Shown here: positions 34,583-42,567 of the stretch, piece by piece
Position numbering within the stretch: position 1 is the stretch's first letter
Layout of the letters: every line of letters starts with the position of its first letter
From: Colwellia_A sp047621305
Lineage (GTDB): Bacteria; Pseudomonadota; Gammaproteobacteria; Enterobacterales; Alteromonadaceae
Length of the DNA stretch: 64,000 nucleotides
NCBI GenBank assembly: GCA_047621305.1
Contig: JBLHNB010000013.1
Location: forward strand, 13,152-77,151
Direction of reading: 5' to 3'
Position numbers and translations under genes: made by a program
Notes under the pieces: generated by a model
Seen by the model: the letters and a program-made list of their open reading frames with translations, nothing else
The model's database searches: none
Told to the model about the DNA's origin: nothing

Positions 34583-35920
34583 ATGTCAAAAAGAAAATAT
34601 TTTGGTACCGATGGTATTAGAGGTTTGGTTGGCGAATATCCAATCACACCTAAATTTGTGATGAAATTAGGTTATGCGGCCGGTAAGGTTCTAGCTGCTC
34701 AAGGCACTAAAAAAGTATTGATAGGTAAAGACACGCGTATTTCGGGTTATATGCTGGAATCAGCGCTGGAAGCGGGTTTTTCTGCTGCAGGTATTGATAT
34801 CGGGTTATTAGGACCTATGCCAACACCGGGTATCGCTTATTTAACAAAAACCTTTAGAGCTGAAGCCGGTATTGTTATTAGTGCTTCACATAATCCATTT
34901 TATGATAATGGTATTAAGTTTTTCTCTCAAGACGGTCAAAAATTGCCCGATGAAGTTGAGTTAGCCATTGAAGCTGAATTAGATAAAGAAATGGGTTGTG
35001 TTGAGTCAGCTAAGCTTGGCAAGGCAACACGTATAGGCGATGCTTCAGGGCGTTATATTGAATTTTGTAAAAGTAATTTTCCAAGCCAATTCTCCCTCAA
35101 TCATTTAAAAATTGTGGTTGATTGTGCAAACGGCGCAACCTATCACATTGCCCCAAATGTTTTTCGTGAACTGGGTGCAGAGGTGATTGAAATAGGTACG
35201 TCTCCTAATGGTACCAATATTAATCATGAATGTGGTGCAACATCAATGGACGCTATCAGTAAAGCGGTAGTAGAGCATCAGGCGGACTTAGGCATTGCCC
35301 TAGATGGCGATGGTGACCGTTTAATGATGGTTGATCATACCGGTTATGTACTTGATGGTGATGAATGTGTTTATGTGATTGCTTGCAATGATTTAAATAC
35401 CGGTAGTATGCGTGGTGGTGTAGTTGGCACGTTAATGACTAATATGGGCTTAGAACTTGCCTTAGTTGATATGGGGGTGCCTTTTGCGAGAAGTAATGTT
35501 GGTGACCGTCATGTCATGGAAATGCTAAAACTAAAAGGTTGGCAGCTTGGTGCTGAAAATTCAGGCCATGTTATTAACTTGAATCATACCTCTACTGGCG
35601 ATGGTATTATTGCTGCTTTGAATGTATTAACAGCGGTTTGTGGTACCGGGAAGAAATTGAATGAATTGAGGCAAGGAATGACTAAATTGCCACAAATTCT
35701 CGTTAATGTAAGATTTACAGGTGACAACGATCCTTTAACGTCTGATGAAGTTACGACGGCAGTAAATAACGTTAATGAAAAACTTTCTGGACGAGGGCGA
35801 GTACTATTAAGAAAATCAGGTACAGAACCGCTGATCCGAGTGATGGTTGAAGGACCAGATTTAGATGAAGTCACTACATTGGCTCACGTTATTGCTGACG
35901 CAGTAAAGCTTGCTTGTTAG
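34583..35920 (+). CDS. glmM: Phosphoglucosamine mutase
   Basis: GlmM converts glucosamine-6-P to glucosamine-1-P for UDP-GlcNAc, and so for peptidoglycan and LPS. The ATG at 34583 gives 445 residues as in E. coli (MSKRKYFGTDGIRG) and has AGGA at the right distance; a TTG 21 bp upstream only adds a tail. The active serine is in VISASHNPFYDNG, the Mg loop is DGDGDR and the phosphate loop is RKSGTEPLIRVM. Confidence 0.96.
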   Translation: MSKRKYFGTDGIRGLVGEYPITPKFVMKLGYAAGKVLAAQGTKKVLIGKDTRISGYMLESALEAGFSAAGIDIGLLGPMPTPGIAYLTKTFRAEAGIVISASHNPFYDNGIKFFSQDGQKLPDEVELAIEAELDKEMGCVESAKLGKATRIGDASGRYIEFCKSNFPSQFSLNHLKIVVDCANGATYHIAPNVFRELGAEVIEIGTSPNGTNINHECGATSMDAISKAVVEHQADLGIALDGDGDRLMMVDHTGYVLDGDECVYVIACNDLNTGSMRGGVVGTLMTNMGLELALVDMGVPFARSNVGDRHVMEMLKLKGWQLGAENSGHVINLNHTSTGDGIIAALNVLTAVCGTGKKLNELRQGMTKLPQILVNVRFTGDNDPLTSDEVTTAVNNVNEKLSGRGRVLLRKSGTEPLIRVMVEGPDLDEVTTLAHVIADAVKLAC

Positions 35921-36056
35921 CGTTATAGCGGTATATTTTGTACAAATTTTATTGTTAAGGCTGAAAATTAAGCAAATGAGCAAGATTTTCACCTTAATAC
36001 TTGTATCTTATTGTTAGGTTAGTTAATATCTCGCCGCTTTGATTTAGGAATGATAA

Positions 36057-36815
36057 ATGAAAAGACGTGCAATCGTTGCTGCTAATTGGAAAATGAATGG
36101 CGACTTAGAACTAGTAAAGACTATGAGCGCAGGATTAAGTAATTTAAAACTTGCTGAAAATGTTGATGTTATCATTTGTCCTAGTGCTTTATACTTAGCT
36201 GCGTTTGAATGTGACAAAATGAATGCAAACATTCATCTTGGTGCTCAAAATGTAAGTGAACATGATAGCGGTGCATTTACCGGCGAAATTTCTACAGCTA
36301 TGTTGCAGGAACTATCGGTAGGTTTTGTTATTATTGGACACTCTGAACGTCGCAGTATTTACAACGAATCTAGCGAGCAGGCTGCGCTTAAAGTTAAAGC
36401 GGCTTTGGCTGCTGGTATCACACCCATTCTATGTATTGGTGAAAGTGAAACTGAGCGTGCTGAAGAAAAAACTGAAGCAATATTATCTGCGCAATTACAA
36501 CCGGTAATCGATGTAATTGGTATTGAAAAATTTAGTGAAGTTGTTGTTGCCTATGAACCCGTTTGGGCTATTGGTACAGGTAAAACGGCTTCTCCTGAAA
36601 TGGCACAAGCGACACATTTATTTATTCGTCAATTTTTAGCAAAAGCGAATAGCGATATCGCAAATAAAGTGCCGTTGTTATACGGTGGCAGCGTAAATGC
36701 TGCTAACTGTGAAGAATTATTTGCACAAGCTGATATAGACGGTGGGCTTATTGGCGGTGCTAGTTTAAAAGTCGACGAATTTAAAATAATTTGTTCGACA
36801 GCAAAGGGATCATAA
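36057..36815 (+). CDS. tpiA: Triosephosphate isomerase
   Basis: TpiA has 252 residues and interconverts DHAP and GAP. Catalytic residues are seen in NWKMNG (Lys), GHSERR (His) and YEPVWAIGTGKTA (Glu); LYGGSVNAANC is the phosphate loop. It is followed by secG after 1 bp, as in several relatives. Confidence 0.97.
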   Translation: MKRRAIVAANWKMNGDLELVKTMSAGLSNLKLAENVDVIICPSALYLAAFECDKMNANIHLGAQNVSEHDSGAFTGEISTAMLQELSVGFVIIGHSERRSIYNESSEQAALKVKAALAAGITPILCIGESETERAEEKTEAILSAQLQPVIDVIGIEKFSEVVVAYEPVWAIGTGKTASPEMAQATHLFIRQFLAKANSDIANKVPLLYGGSVNAANCEELFAQADIDGGLIGGASLKVDEFKIICSTAKGS

Positions 36816-36816
36816 A

Positions 36817-37224
36817 ATGTTGTATCAAGTATTAATAGTAGTATATCTTATCGTTGCTTTATGTTTAATTGGCCTAGTGCTAATTCAACACGGTAAAGGC
36901 GCTGATATGGGCGCATCTTTCGGAGCAGGCTCTTCAGCGACAATCTTTGGTTCAAGTGGTTCAGGTAACTTCTTAACGAAAGCAACTACATGGTTAGCGA
37001 TTGGTTTTTTCGCGATCAGCTTAGTGTTAGGTAACTTAACGGCGAATCGCATTAAGTCTACTGATGAATGGAACAACATTGATGCAGCTACTGAGCAATC
37101 AATTCCAGCAGATAGTGATATTCCAAGCGCAAGCGCAGAACCTCAATCTGCAATTAAAAATTCAGATGTACCAGCAGGTGATGCTGATGCAACTAAAGCT
37201 GACGATAGCGATGTACCTAAATAA
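36817..37224 (+). CDS. secG: Protein translocase subunit SecG
   Basis: This 135-residue inner-membrane protein of the Sec translocon has two membrane helices (~3-22 and ~54-73) with the conserved GKGADMGASFGAGSSATIFGSSG loop between them. The C-terminal ~60 residues are acidic and contain repeated Asp-(Ile/Val)-Pro motifs; they are longer than in E. coli (110 residues). The tRNA-Leu gene follows, as in E. coli. Confidence 0.94.
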   Translation: MLYQVLIVVYLIVALCLIGLVLIQHGKGADMGASFGAGSSATIFGSSGSGNFLTKATTWLAIGFFAISLVLGNLTANRIKSTDEWNNIDAATEQSIPADSDIPSASAEPQSAIKNSDVPAGDADATKADDSDVPK

Positions 37225-37258
37225 GCTATAAGTTAGTTACACTGTTAGACACAAACAT

Positions 37259-37343
37259 GCAGATGTGGTGGAATTGGTAGACACGCAGCCTTGAGGGGGC
37301 TGTGCCTTAGGGCGTGAGAGTTCGAGTCTCTCTATCTGCACCA
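37259..37343 (+). tRNA. tRNA-Leu (anticodon GAG)
   Basis: This 85-base gene has encoded CCA. Acceptor stem GCAGATG/TATCTGC, D arm with TGG...GGTAGAC, anticodon stem CAGCC/GGCTG with loop TTGAGGG (anticodon GAG), a class II variable arm, and T arm with GTTCGAGTC. The secG-tRNA-Leu(GAG) order is conserved in gammaproteobacteria. Its 3' end borders the accessory island. I found no second copy of the last ~20 bases in the window that would mark an att site. Confidence 0.97.
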
Positions 37344-37349
37344 AATAGA

Positions 37350-37410
37350 GGTTCCAAAGGAACCGAAAAAGACCGGAACAACCTAATTAATAAGGTGTTT
37401 CGGTTTTTTT
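37350..37410 (+). terminator. Two hairpins after tRNA-Leu
   Basis: GGTTCC-AAA-GGAACC (37350-37364) is followed by an imperfect stem CCGGAACAACCT...AAGGTGTTTCGG ending in TTTTTTT (37373-37410). The second is the likely terminator. Confidence 0.75.
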
Positions 37411-37464
37411 ATGTCTGAGCTGTTCTGGTGAAGACTTGCAATATCTGGAACATTTAGTACCATT

Positions 37465-37485
37465 ACTTTAATTCAATTGGTATTA
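37465..37485. repeat. End fragment of the 160-bp MITE-like repeat
   Basis: ACTTTAATTCAATTGGTAT, then TACT, is identical to the right end of the element at 12749-12911. Only the end is present. It marks an old insertion just inside the island border. Confidence 0.55.
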
Positions 37486-37595
37486 CTCAATCATGCAGCT
37501 TGTAGCTAAAATTTTTAGCCATGCTAAAAATCACGCATCTTCAATGACCACGGCTATAGCTGAAATGGAAGTCGTCAATACAGGAGTACAGCACA

Positions 37596-37850
37596 GTGTT
37601 TATCACAGTCGATCAAAAACTAGTTTATAAACATAAACCCAAACGTTGCAGCAACTGCAAAAATAGGGCTATTTCTACCTATGTTTTTGGTGAACCCAGC
37701 GACAAGTTAATTGAAGAGCTACAAACAAATAAACTGATCAAACTCGGTGGTTGTAGCATGGAAGTTGGTAGATACCAAAAGCAGTGGCACTGTGAACAGT
37801 GTAATACTGATTTTTATAAGGAATTTCATCTTATTGAGCAGCAATTTTAA
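37596..37850 (+). CDS. Small zinc-ribbon-like protein
   Basis: This 84-residue protein is not recognised. It has two CxxC pairs (CSNC near residue 18, CEQC near 67), which together could bind one zinc, plus a further Cys in GGCSME. The GTG start at 37596 has an AGGAG site 9 bp upstream. It stands just before hsdR in the island. It might be a small island accessory protein; no function can be given. Confidence 0.55.
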   Translation: MFITVDQKLVYKHKPKRCSNCKNRAISTYVFGEPSDKLIEELQTNKLIKLGGCSMEVGRYQKQWHCEQCNTDFYKEFHLIEQQF

Positions 37851-37942
37851 TTATTTTTCAGTTCAATAAGTTTGACAACCATTAACATTTATCGCACCTT
37901 GTATGCTGCATAATGGACAAGCAGTAACGCCAAGGCAAAATC

Positions 37943-40402
37943 ATGGACAAAAAGAAGCTCAGCGAAACCGACATCATCAGCAAATTTATCATGCCCGCAG
38001 TGCAAAACGCTGGTTGGGACTTGATGAAGCAAATACGCCAAGAAGTTAAATTACGTGACGGCAAGGTTATTGTTCGCGGCCAACTAGGCGTACGTAAAAC
38101 GGTTAAATCAGCTGATATTGTGCTTTACCATAAACCTAATATGCCGCTGGCTGTTATTGAAGCCAAAGCCAATAAACACGAAATAGGCAAGGGCATGCAA
38201 CAAGGGCTTGATTACGCCCGTTTGCTAGAAGTGCCATTTATCTTTGCCTCAAACGGCGATGGTTTTATCTTTCATGATAAAACTAACCCAGCTCAACTTG
38301 AAACGCGTATAGAGCTTGCAGACTTTCCCACGCCTGAGCAACTATGGCAGAAATACTGGGCTTATCGCGGTTTTACAGCAGCACAGCTACCGCTAATTAC
38401 ACCAGACTATCATGATGACGGCAGTGGCAAAGCGCCGCGTTATTATCAACTACAAGCGGTTAATAAAACCATTGAAGCCGTATCTAACGGGCAAAACCGT
38501 ATCATACTGGTTATGGCTACTGGCACAGGTAAAACTTATACCGCCTTTCAAATTATTTGGCGCTTATGGAAATCTCGCCAGAAAAAGCGCATCCTCTTTT
38601 TAGCCGATCGCAATATATTAGTTGATCAATCAAAAAATAATGATTTTTTACCTTTTGGCTCGGCCATGACCAAAGTGACTAAGCGAACAGTTGACCCTGC
38701 TTTTGAGATCCACTTGGCACTTTACCAAGCATTAACCGGCCCTGAAGAAAGCCAAAAGGCTTATAAACAAGTCGATAAAGACTTCTTTGACCTGATCATT
38801 ATCGACGAGTGCCATCGTGGTAGTGCCAGTGAAGACAGCGCATGGCGTGAAATACTCGAGTACTTTAGCGCTGCGACTCAAGTTGGCTTAACCGCCACAC
38901 CCAAAGAAACAGAAGAAGTATCAAACATCGACTACTTTGGCGAGCCGGTATACACCTATTCACTTAAAGAAGGCATTGAAGATGGCTTCTTAGCACCCTA
39001 TAAAGTCGTACGTGTTGATATTGATGTTGATTTACAAGGCTGGCGACCCACCAAAGGGCAAATAGATAAACAAGGTGAACTCATTGATGATCGCATTTAT
39101 AACCAAAAAGATTTTGATCGCACCTTAGTCATTGACGAACGCACACAGTTAGTTGCACAAACCATAACCAGCTATTTAGAACGCACTGATCCTATGGCGA
39201 AAACCATCGTATTTTGTAACGATATCGATCACGCTGATCGTATGCGCCGCGCCTTGGTTAACGTAAACCCTAAACAAGTGGCTAAAAACGAAAAATACGT
39301 GATGAAAATCACCGGCGATGACGAAATCGGCAAAGCCCAGTTAGACAATTTTATTAATCCGAAAAAAGCTTATCCTGTTATTGCCACTACCTCTGAATTA
39401 ATGAGCACAGGGGTTGACGCTAAAACCTGTAAGTTAGTAGTACTTGATCAAAATATTCAATCAATGACCAAATTCAAGCAAATCATTGGTCGCGGTACTC
39501 GTATTGATGACAGATATAATAAACTTTGGTTTACTATTCTCGATTTTAAAAAAGCAACCGAGCTATTCGCCGATGAGAAGTTTGATGGCGAAGCCGTTAA
39601 AATCATGGAAAGTAACCCTAAAGATATTATTGACGATGAAGACGGCACTTTCCTTGATGACTTAACTGATGCACTTACTGGTGATGATGAACAATTAGAG
39701 CCAAGTGAAGGGGCTATTAATACAGTTACCGAACCAGCGCAAGGCTACGATACCAGCACTAACCAAGATGATGGCGAAATTAATGGAAATTGGGGCGAAG
39801 ATGAAGACGAAAAACGTTTTATCAAATTCCAAGTCTCGGGCGTTAAGGTCAAAAAAATGGCTGAGCGTGTGCAGTATTACGACACCGACGGCAAACTTGT
39901 TACCGAGTCGTTTAAAGATTACACCCGTAAAACCATACAAAAGCAATTTACCTCACTTGATGACTTTACCCGTAAGTGGAATGCGAGCGAACGTAAACAA
40001 ACCATTATTGACGAATTAGCCAACGAAGGCGTTATTTGGCAAGCCCTAGAAGACGATATAAGCAAAGACCTCGACCCGTTTGACCTGATATGCCATATCG
40101 CCTTTGACCAGCCACCATTAACGCGTCAAGAACGTGTTAATAACGTTAAAAAGCGTAATTACTTCACTAAATATTCTGAACAAGCACAAACAGTATTAAA
40201 AGCACTGCTTGATAAATACGCTGATGCTGGTGTAAAAGAAATTGAAAGCATTCATGTGCTTAAAGTTCAACCGTTTGAGCAAATGGGTAAGCCAATGGAG
40301 ATAGCAAAACAAGCCTTTGGTAACCGAAAAGGGTATGATCAAGCCATTACCGAGTTAGAAACCGAGCTTTATCAAAGTATACCAACGGATAAAGCCAGCT
40401 AG
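37943..40402 (+). CDS. hsdR: Type I restriction enzyme R subunit
   Basis: HsdR is an 819-residue ATP-dependent translocase and nuclease of a type I R-M system. The N-terminal nuclease has SADIVLYH...LAVIEAKAN (Asp and Glu-x-Lys of the PD-(D/E)xK site). The SF2 motor shows MATGTGKTYT, IIDECHRGS, GLTATP and QIIGRGTRID; a HsdR C-terminal helical domain follows. This build is like the EcoAI/family-B type. Codon use is richer in C and G third bases than the neighbouring core genes, which suggests transfer. A strong hairpin lies before hsdM. Confidence 0.94.
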   Translation: MDKKKLSETDIISKFIMPAVQNAGWDLMKQIRQEVKLRDGKVIVRGQLGVRKTVKSADIVLYHKPNMPLAVIEAKANKHEIGKGMQQGLDYARLLEVPFIFASNGDGFIFHDKTNPAQLETRIELADFPTPEQLWQKYWAYRGFTAAQLPLITPDYHDDGSGKAPRYYQLQAVNKTIEAVSNGQNRIILVMATGTGKTYTAFQIIWRLWKSRQKKRILFLADRNILVDQSKNNDFLPFGSAMTKVTKRTVDPAFEIHLALYQALTGPEESQKAYKQVDKDFFDLIIIDECHRGSASEDSAWREILEYFSAATQVGLTATPKETEEVSNIDYFGEPVYTYSLKEGIEDGFLAPYKVVRVDIDVDLQGWRPTKGQIDKQGELIDDRIYNQKDFDRTLVIDERTQLVAQTITSYLERTDPMAKTIVFCNDIDHADRMRRALVNVNPKQVAKNEKYVMKITGDDEIGKAQLDNFINPKKAYPVIATTSELMSTGVDAKTCKLVVLDQNIQSMTKFKQIIGRGTRIDDRYNKLWFTILDFKKATELFADEKFDGEAVKIMESNPKDIIDDEDGTFLDDLTDALTGDDEQLEPSEGAINTVTEPAQGYDTSTNQDDGEINGNWGEDEDEKRFIKFQVSGVKVKKMAERVQYYDTDGKLVTESFKDYTRKTIQKQFTSLDDFTRKWNASERKQTIIDELANEGVIWQALEDDISKDLDPFDLICHIAFDQPPLTRQERVNNVKKRNYFTKYSEQAQTVLKALLDKYADAGVKEIESIHVLKVQPFEQMGKPMEIAKQAFGNRKGYDQAITELETELYQSIPTDKAS

Positions 40403-40431
40403 TGTAAGTTAAAGGTATAACCAAATTTATA

Positions 40432-40468
40432 TGCACCTTTGTGGCTAAATTGCCAAAAGGTGCATTTT
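40432..40468 (+). terminator. Hairpin between hsdR and hsdM
   Basis: TGCACCTTT-G-TGGC-TAAATT-GCCA-A-AAGGTGCA followed by TTTTCTT. This 33-base near-perfect hairpin with a T-rich tail begins 30 bp after the hsdR stop and ends 36 bp before the hsdM ATG. It should reduce read-through from hsdR into hsdM. Confidence 0.75.
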
Positions 40469-40503
40469 CTTATATTAAATGTTTTCAAGTTAAAGAGTTT
40501 TAT

Positions 40504-41982
40504 ATGTCAGTTAGTTCAGTAATAAAGTCCATTCAAGATATTATGCGTAAAGATGCCGGTGTAGACGGCGATGCTCAACGATTAGGGCAAATGTCTTGGT
40601 TACTTTTCCTTAAAATATTTGACGCGCAAGAAGAAGCATTAGAGTTTGAATTAGACAATTATCAAGAGCCGATACCAACGCAATATTTATGGCGTAACTG
40701 GGCACAAGACAATGAAGGCATAACCGGTGACGAACTATTAGAATTTGTTAACGACCAACTGTTTACCGAGCTTAAAAACTTAACCGCACCGATAAAGCTT
40801 AACCCACGGGGTTATGTAGTACGTGAAGCCTTTAGCGATGCCTTTAACTACATGAAAAACGGCACACTACTGCGCCAAGTGATCAACAAGCTTAATGAAA
40901 TTGACTTTACCGACTCACAAGAGCGTCACCTGTTTGGTGACCTATACGAGCAAATATTAAAAGACTTACAAAGCGCTGGTAATGCGGGCGAGTTTTATAC
41001 GCCGCGCGCTGTTACCCGCTTTATGGTTAACCGTATTGATCCCCAATTGGGCGAAAGCATTATGGACCCGGCTTGTGGTACCGGTGGCTTTTTAGCTTGT
41101 TCGTTTGACCATGTTAAAGACAACTATGTTAAAACCGCCGCTGATCACCAAAGTTTGCAAAAACAAATTCACGGTGTTGAGAAAAAACAATTACCGCACT
41201 TACTCTGTACTACTAATATGCTATTACACGGCATTGAAGTACCGGTACAAGTAAAACATGGCAATACCTTAAACAAACCGCTTTCAAGCTGGGATGAAGA
41301 ACTAGACGTTATTGTCACTAACCCGCCGTTTGGCGGCACCGAAGAAGACGGTATTGAAAAGAACTTTCCTACGGAAACCCGTACCCGTGAAACCGCCGAT
41401 TTGTTTTTACAACTAATTATTGAAGTGCTGGCGTCACCAACAACAGATAAAAATGGTGGCCGTGCGGCGGTAGTATTGCCCGACGGCACATTATTTGGTG
41501 AAGGCGTTAAAACTAAAATTAAAAAACTATTAACCGAAGAATGTAATTTACATACTATTGTGCGTTTACCTAATGGTGTATTTGCCCCGTATACAGGTAT
41601 TAAAACTAACATACTATTTTTCACAAAAGGTAAGCCAACGACAAAAGTATGGTACTACGAGCATCCATACCCAGCGGGCGTTAAAAGCTACAACAAAACC
41701 AAGCCGATGAAATTTGAAGAGTTTCAAACAGAAATTGACTGGTGGGGCAATGAAGCCGACGGCTTTGCTTCTCGCGTTGAAACCGAACAAGCATGGCAAG
41801 TGAGCATTGACGATATTATTGCCCGTAATTTCAACCTTGATATTAAAAATCCCCATGTCGGTGAAGTGATTAGTCATGATCCACAAGAGTTATTAACGGA
41901 TTACGCTAAGCAACAAGATGATATTCAAGTGTTGCGCGACCAGCTTAAAGGTATTTTGTCGGCAGCATTAGCGGATAAATAG
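40504..41982 (+). CDS. hsdM: Type I restriction-modification DNA methyltransferase M subunit
   Basis: HsdM is an N6-adenine methylase of the type I complex. The ATG at 40504 (492 residues) begins the normal HsdM N-terminal domain (IKSIQDIMRKDAGVDGDAQRLGQMSWLLFL). Motif I is DPACGTGGFLAC and motif IV is TNPPFGG. An upstream in-frame GTG at 40441 would fall inside the terminator hairpin, so it is unlikely. With HsdS it forms the modification enzyme, and with HsdR the restriction enzyme. Confidence 0.94.
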   Translation: MSVSSVIKSIQDIMRKDAGVDGDAQRLGQMSWLLFLKIFDAQEEALEFELDNYQEPIPTQYLWRNWAQDNEGITGDELLEFVNDQLFTELKNLTAPIKLNPRGYVVREAFSDAFNYMKNGTLLRQVINKLNEIDFTDSQERHLFGDLYEQILKDLQSAGNAGEFYTPRAVTRFMVNRIDPQLGESIMDPACGTGGFLACSFDHVKDNYVKTAADHQSLQKQIHGVEKKQLPHLLCTTNMLLHGIEVPVQVKHGNTLNKPLSSWDEELDVIVTNPPFGGTEEDGIEKNFPTETRTRETADLFLQLIIEVLASPTTDKNGGRAAVVLPDGTLFGEGVKTKIKKLLTEECNLHTIVRLPNGVFAPYTGIKTNILFFTKGKPTTKVWYYEHPYPAGVKSYNKTKPMKFEEFQTEIDWWGNEADGFASRVETEQAWQVSIDDIIARNFNLDIKNPHVGEVISHDPQELLTDYAKQQDDIQVLRDQLKGILSAALADK

Positions 41983-41993
41983 GATAAACATTA

Positions 41994-42203
41994 ATGACAA
42001 AGCTTATAAGTAAAGGATTTCAAGAAAAAAGCTTGCGTAGAATGATGCAGTTTTATCATGTTTTTTCTGAATTTGATATTGTCGCTACACTGTCGCGACA
42101 ATTAAGTTGGTCGCATTTTATTTTATTATTACCAATAAAAGAGCAGTTACAACACAAATCACATCAAGTCATGGCAAGCCGGCTCGCCTTAGCCAAGGAT
42201 TAA
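41994..42203 (+). pseudogene. Fragment of a DUF1016 (YhcG-type) nuclease gene
   Basis: The 69-residue reading frame matches only the N-terminal part of DUF1016 proteins: GFQEKSLRRMMQFYHVF, then TLSRQLSWSHFILLLPIK. The C-terminal PD-(D/E)xK nuclease part (the usual protein is ~340 residues) is missing; the frame ends in an unrelated tail. DUF1016 genes are common passengers inside type I R-M operons, and this one is a remnant between hsdM and the RhuM remnant. An expressed short protein cannot be excluded. Confidence 0.75.
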
Positions 42204-42207
42204 CATC

Positions 42208-42567
42208 ATGAATACTATTTCCATTTTTGAAACCAGTAATGGTGAAATTCAAGTACAATTAGCCCAACAAAGTTTATGGTTAAGCCAAGCGTTAATGGCA
42301 GACTTATTTGAGACCTCAACCGATAACATTAGCCTACATTTAAAAAATATATATAGTGAGGGTGAATTAGAAGAACAATCAACTACCGAGGAATACTCGG
42401 TAGTTCGCCAAGAAGGCAAACGAAAAGTAAAACGTCAACTTAAACATTATAATTTAGACGCTATTATCTCTGTTGGTTATCGCATTCAAAGTAAAACAGC
42501 TACCCGTTTTCGCCAATGGGCAATTCGCCTTATTATGAATATGTTAACCCGTGAGAGTCATACATGA
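42208..42567 (+). CDS. Truncated RhuM family protein
   Basis: This 119-residue protein has the RhuM N-terminal domain: an ETSNGEIQVQLAQQSLWLSQALMADLF start, NISLHLKNIYSEGELEE, KHYNLDAIISVGYRIQSK and FRQWAIRL. Full RhuM proteins continue for another ~200 residues; here the frame ends soon after FRQWA. Its TGA overlaps the ATG of hsdS (ATGA), so translating it may help start hsdS. RhuM proteins often sit inside type I R-M operons; their role is not well known. Confidence 0.75.
   Translation: MNTISIFETSNGEIQVQLAQQSLWLSQALMADLFETSTDNISLHLKNIYSEGELEEQSTTEEYSVVRQEGKRKVKRQLKHYNLDAIISVGYRIQSKTATRFRQWAIRLIMNMLTRESHT

Noticed and set aside
37259..37343. att-site duplication of the tRNA-Leu end
   Set aside because: I saw no second copy of the tRNA 3' end and no integrase gene in the window.
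40441..40503. GTG start for HsdM
   Set aside because: The added residues overlap the terminator hairpin and do not match HsdM proteins.
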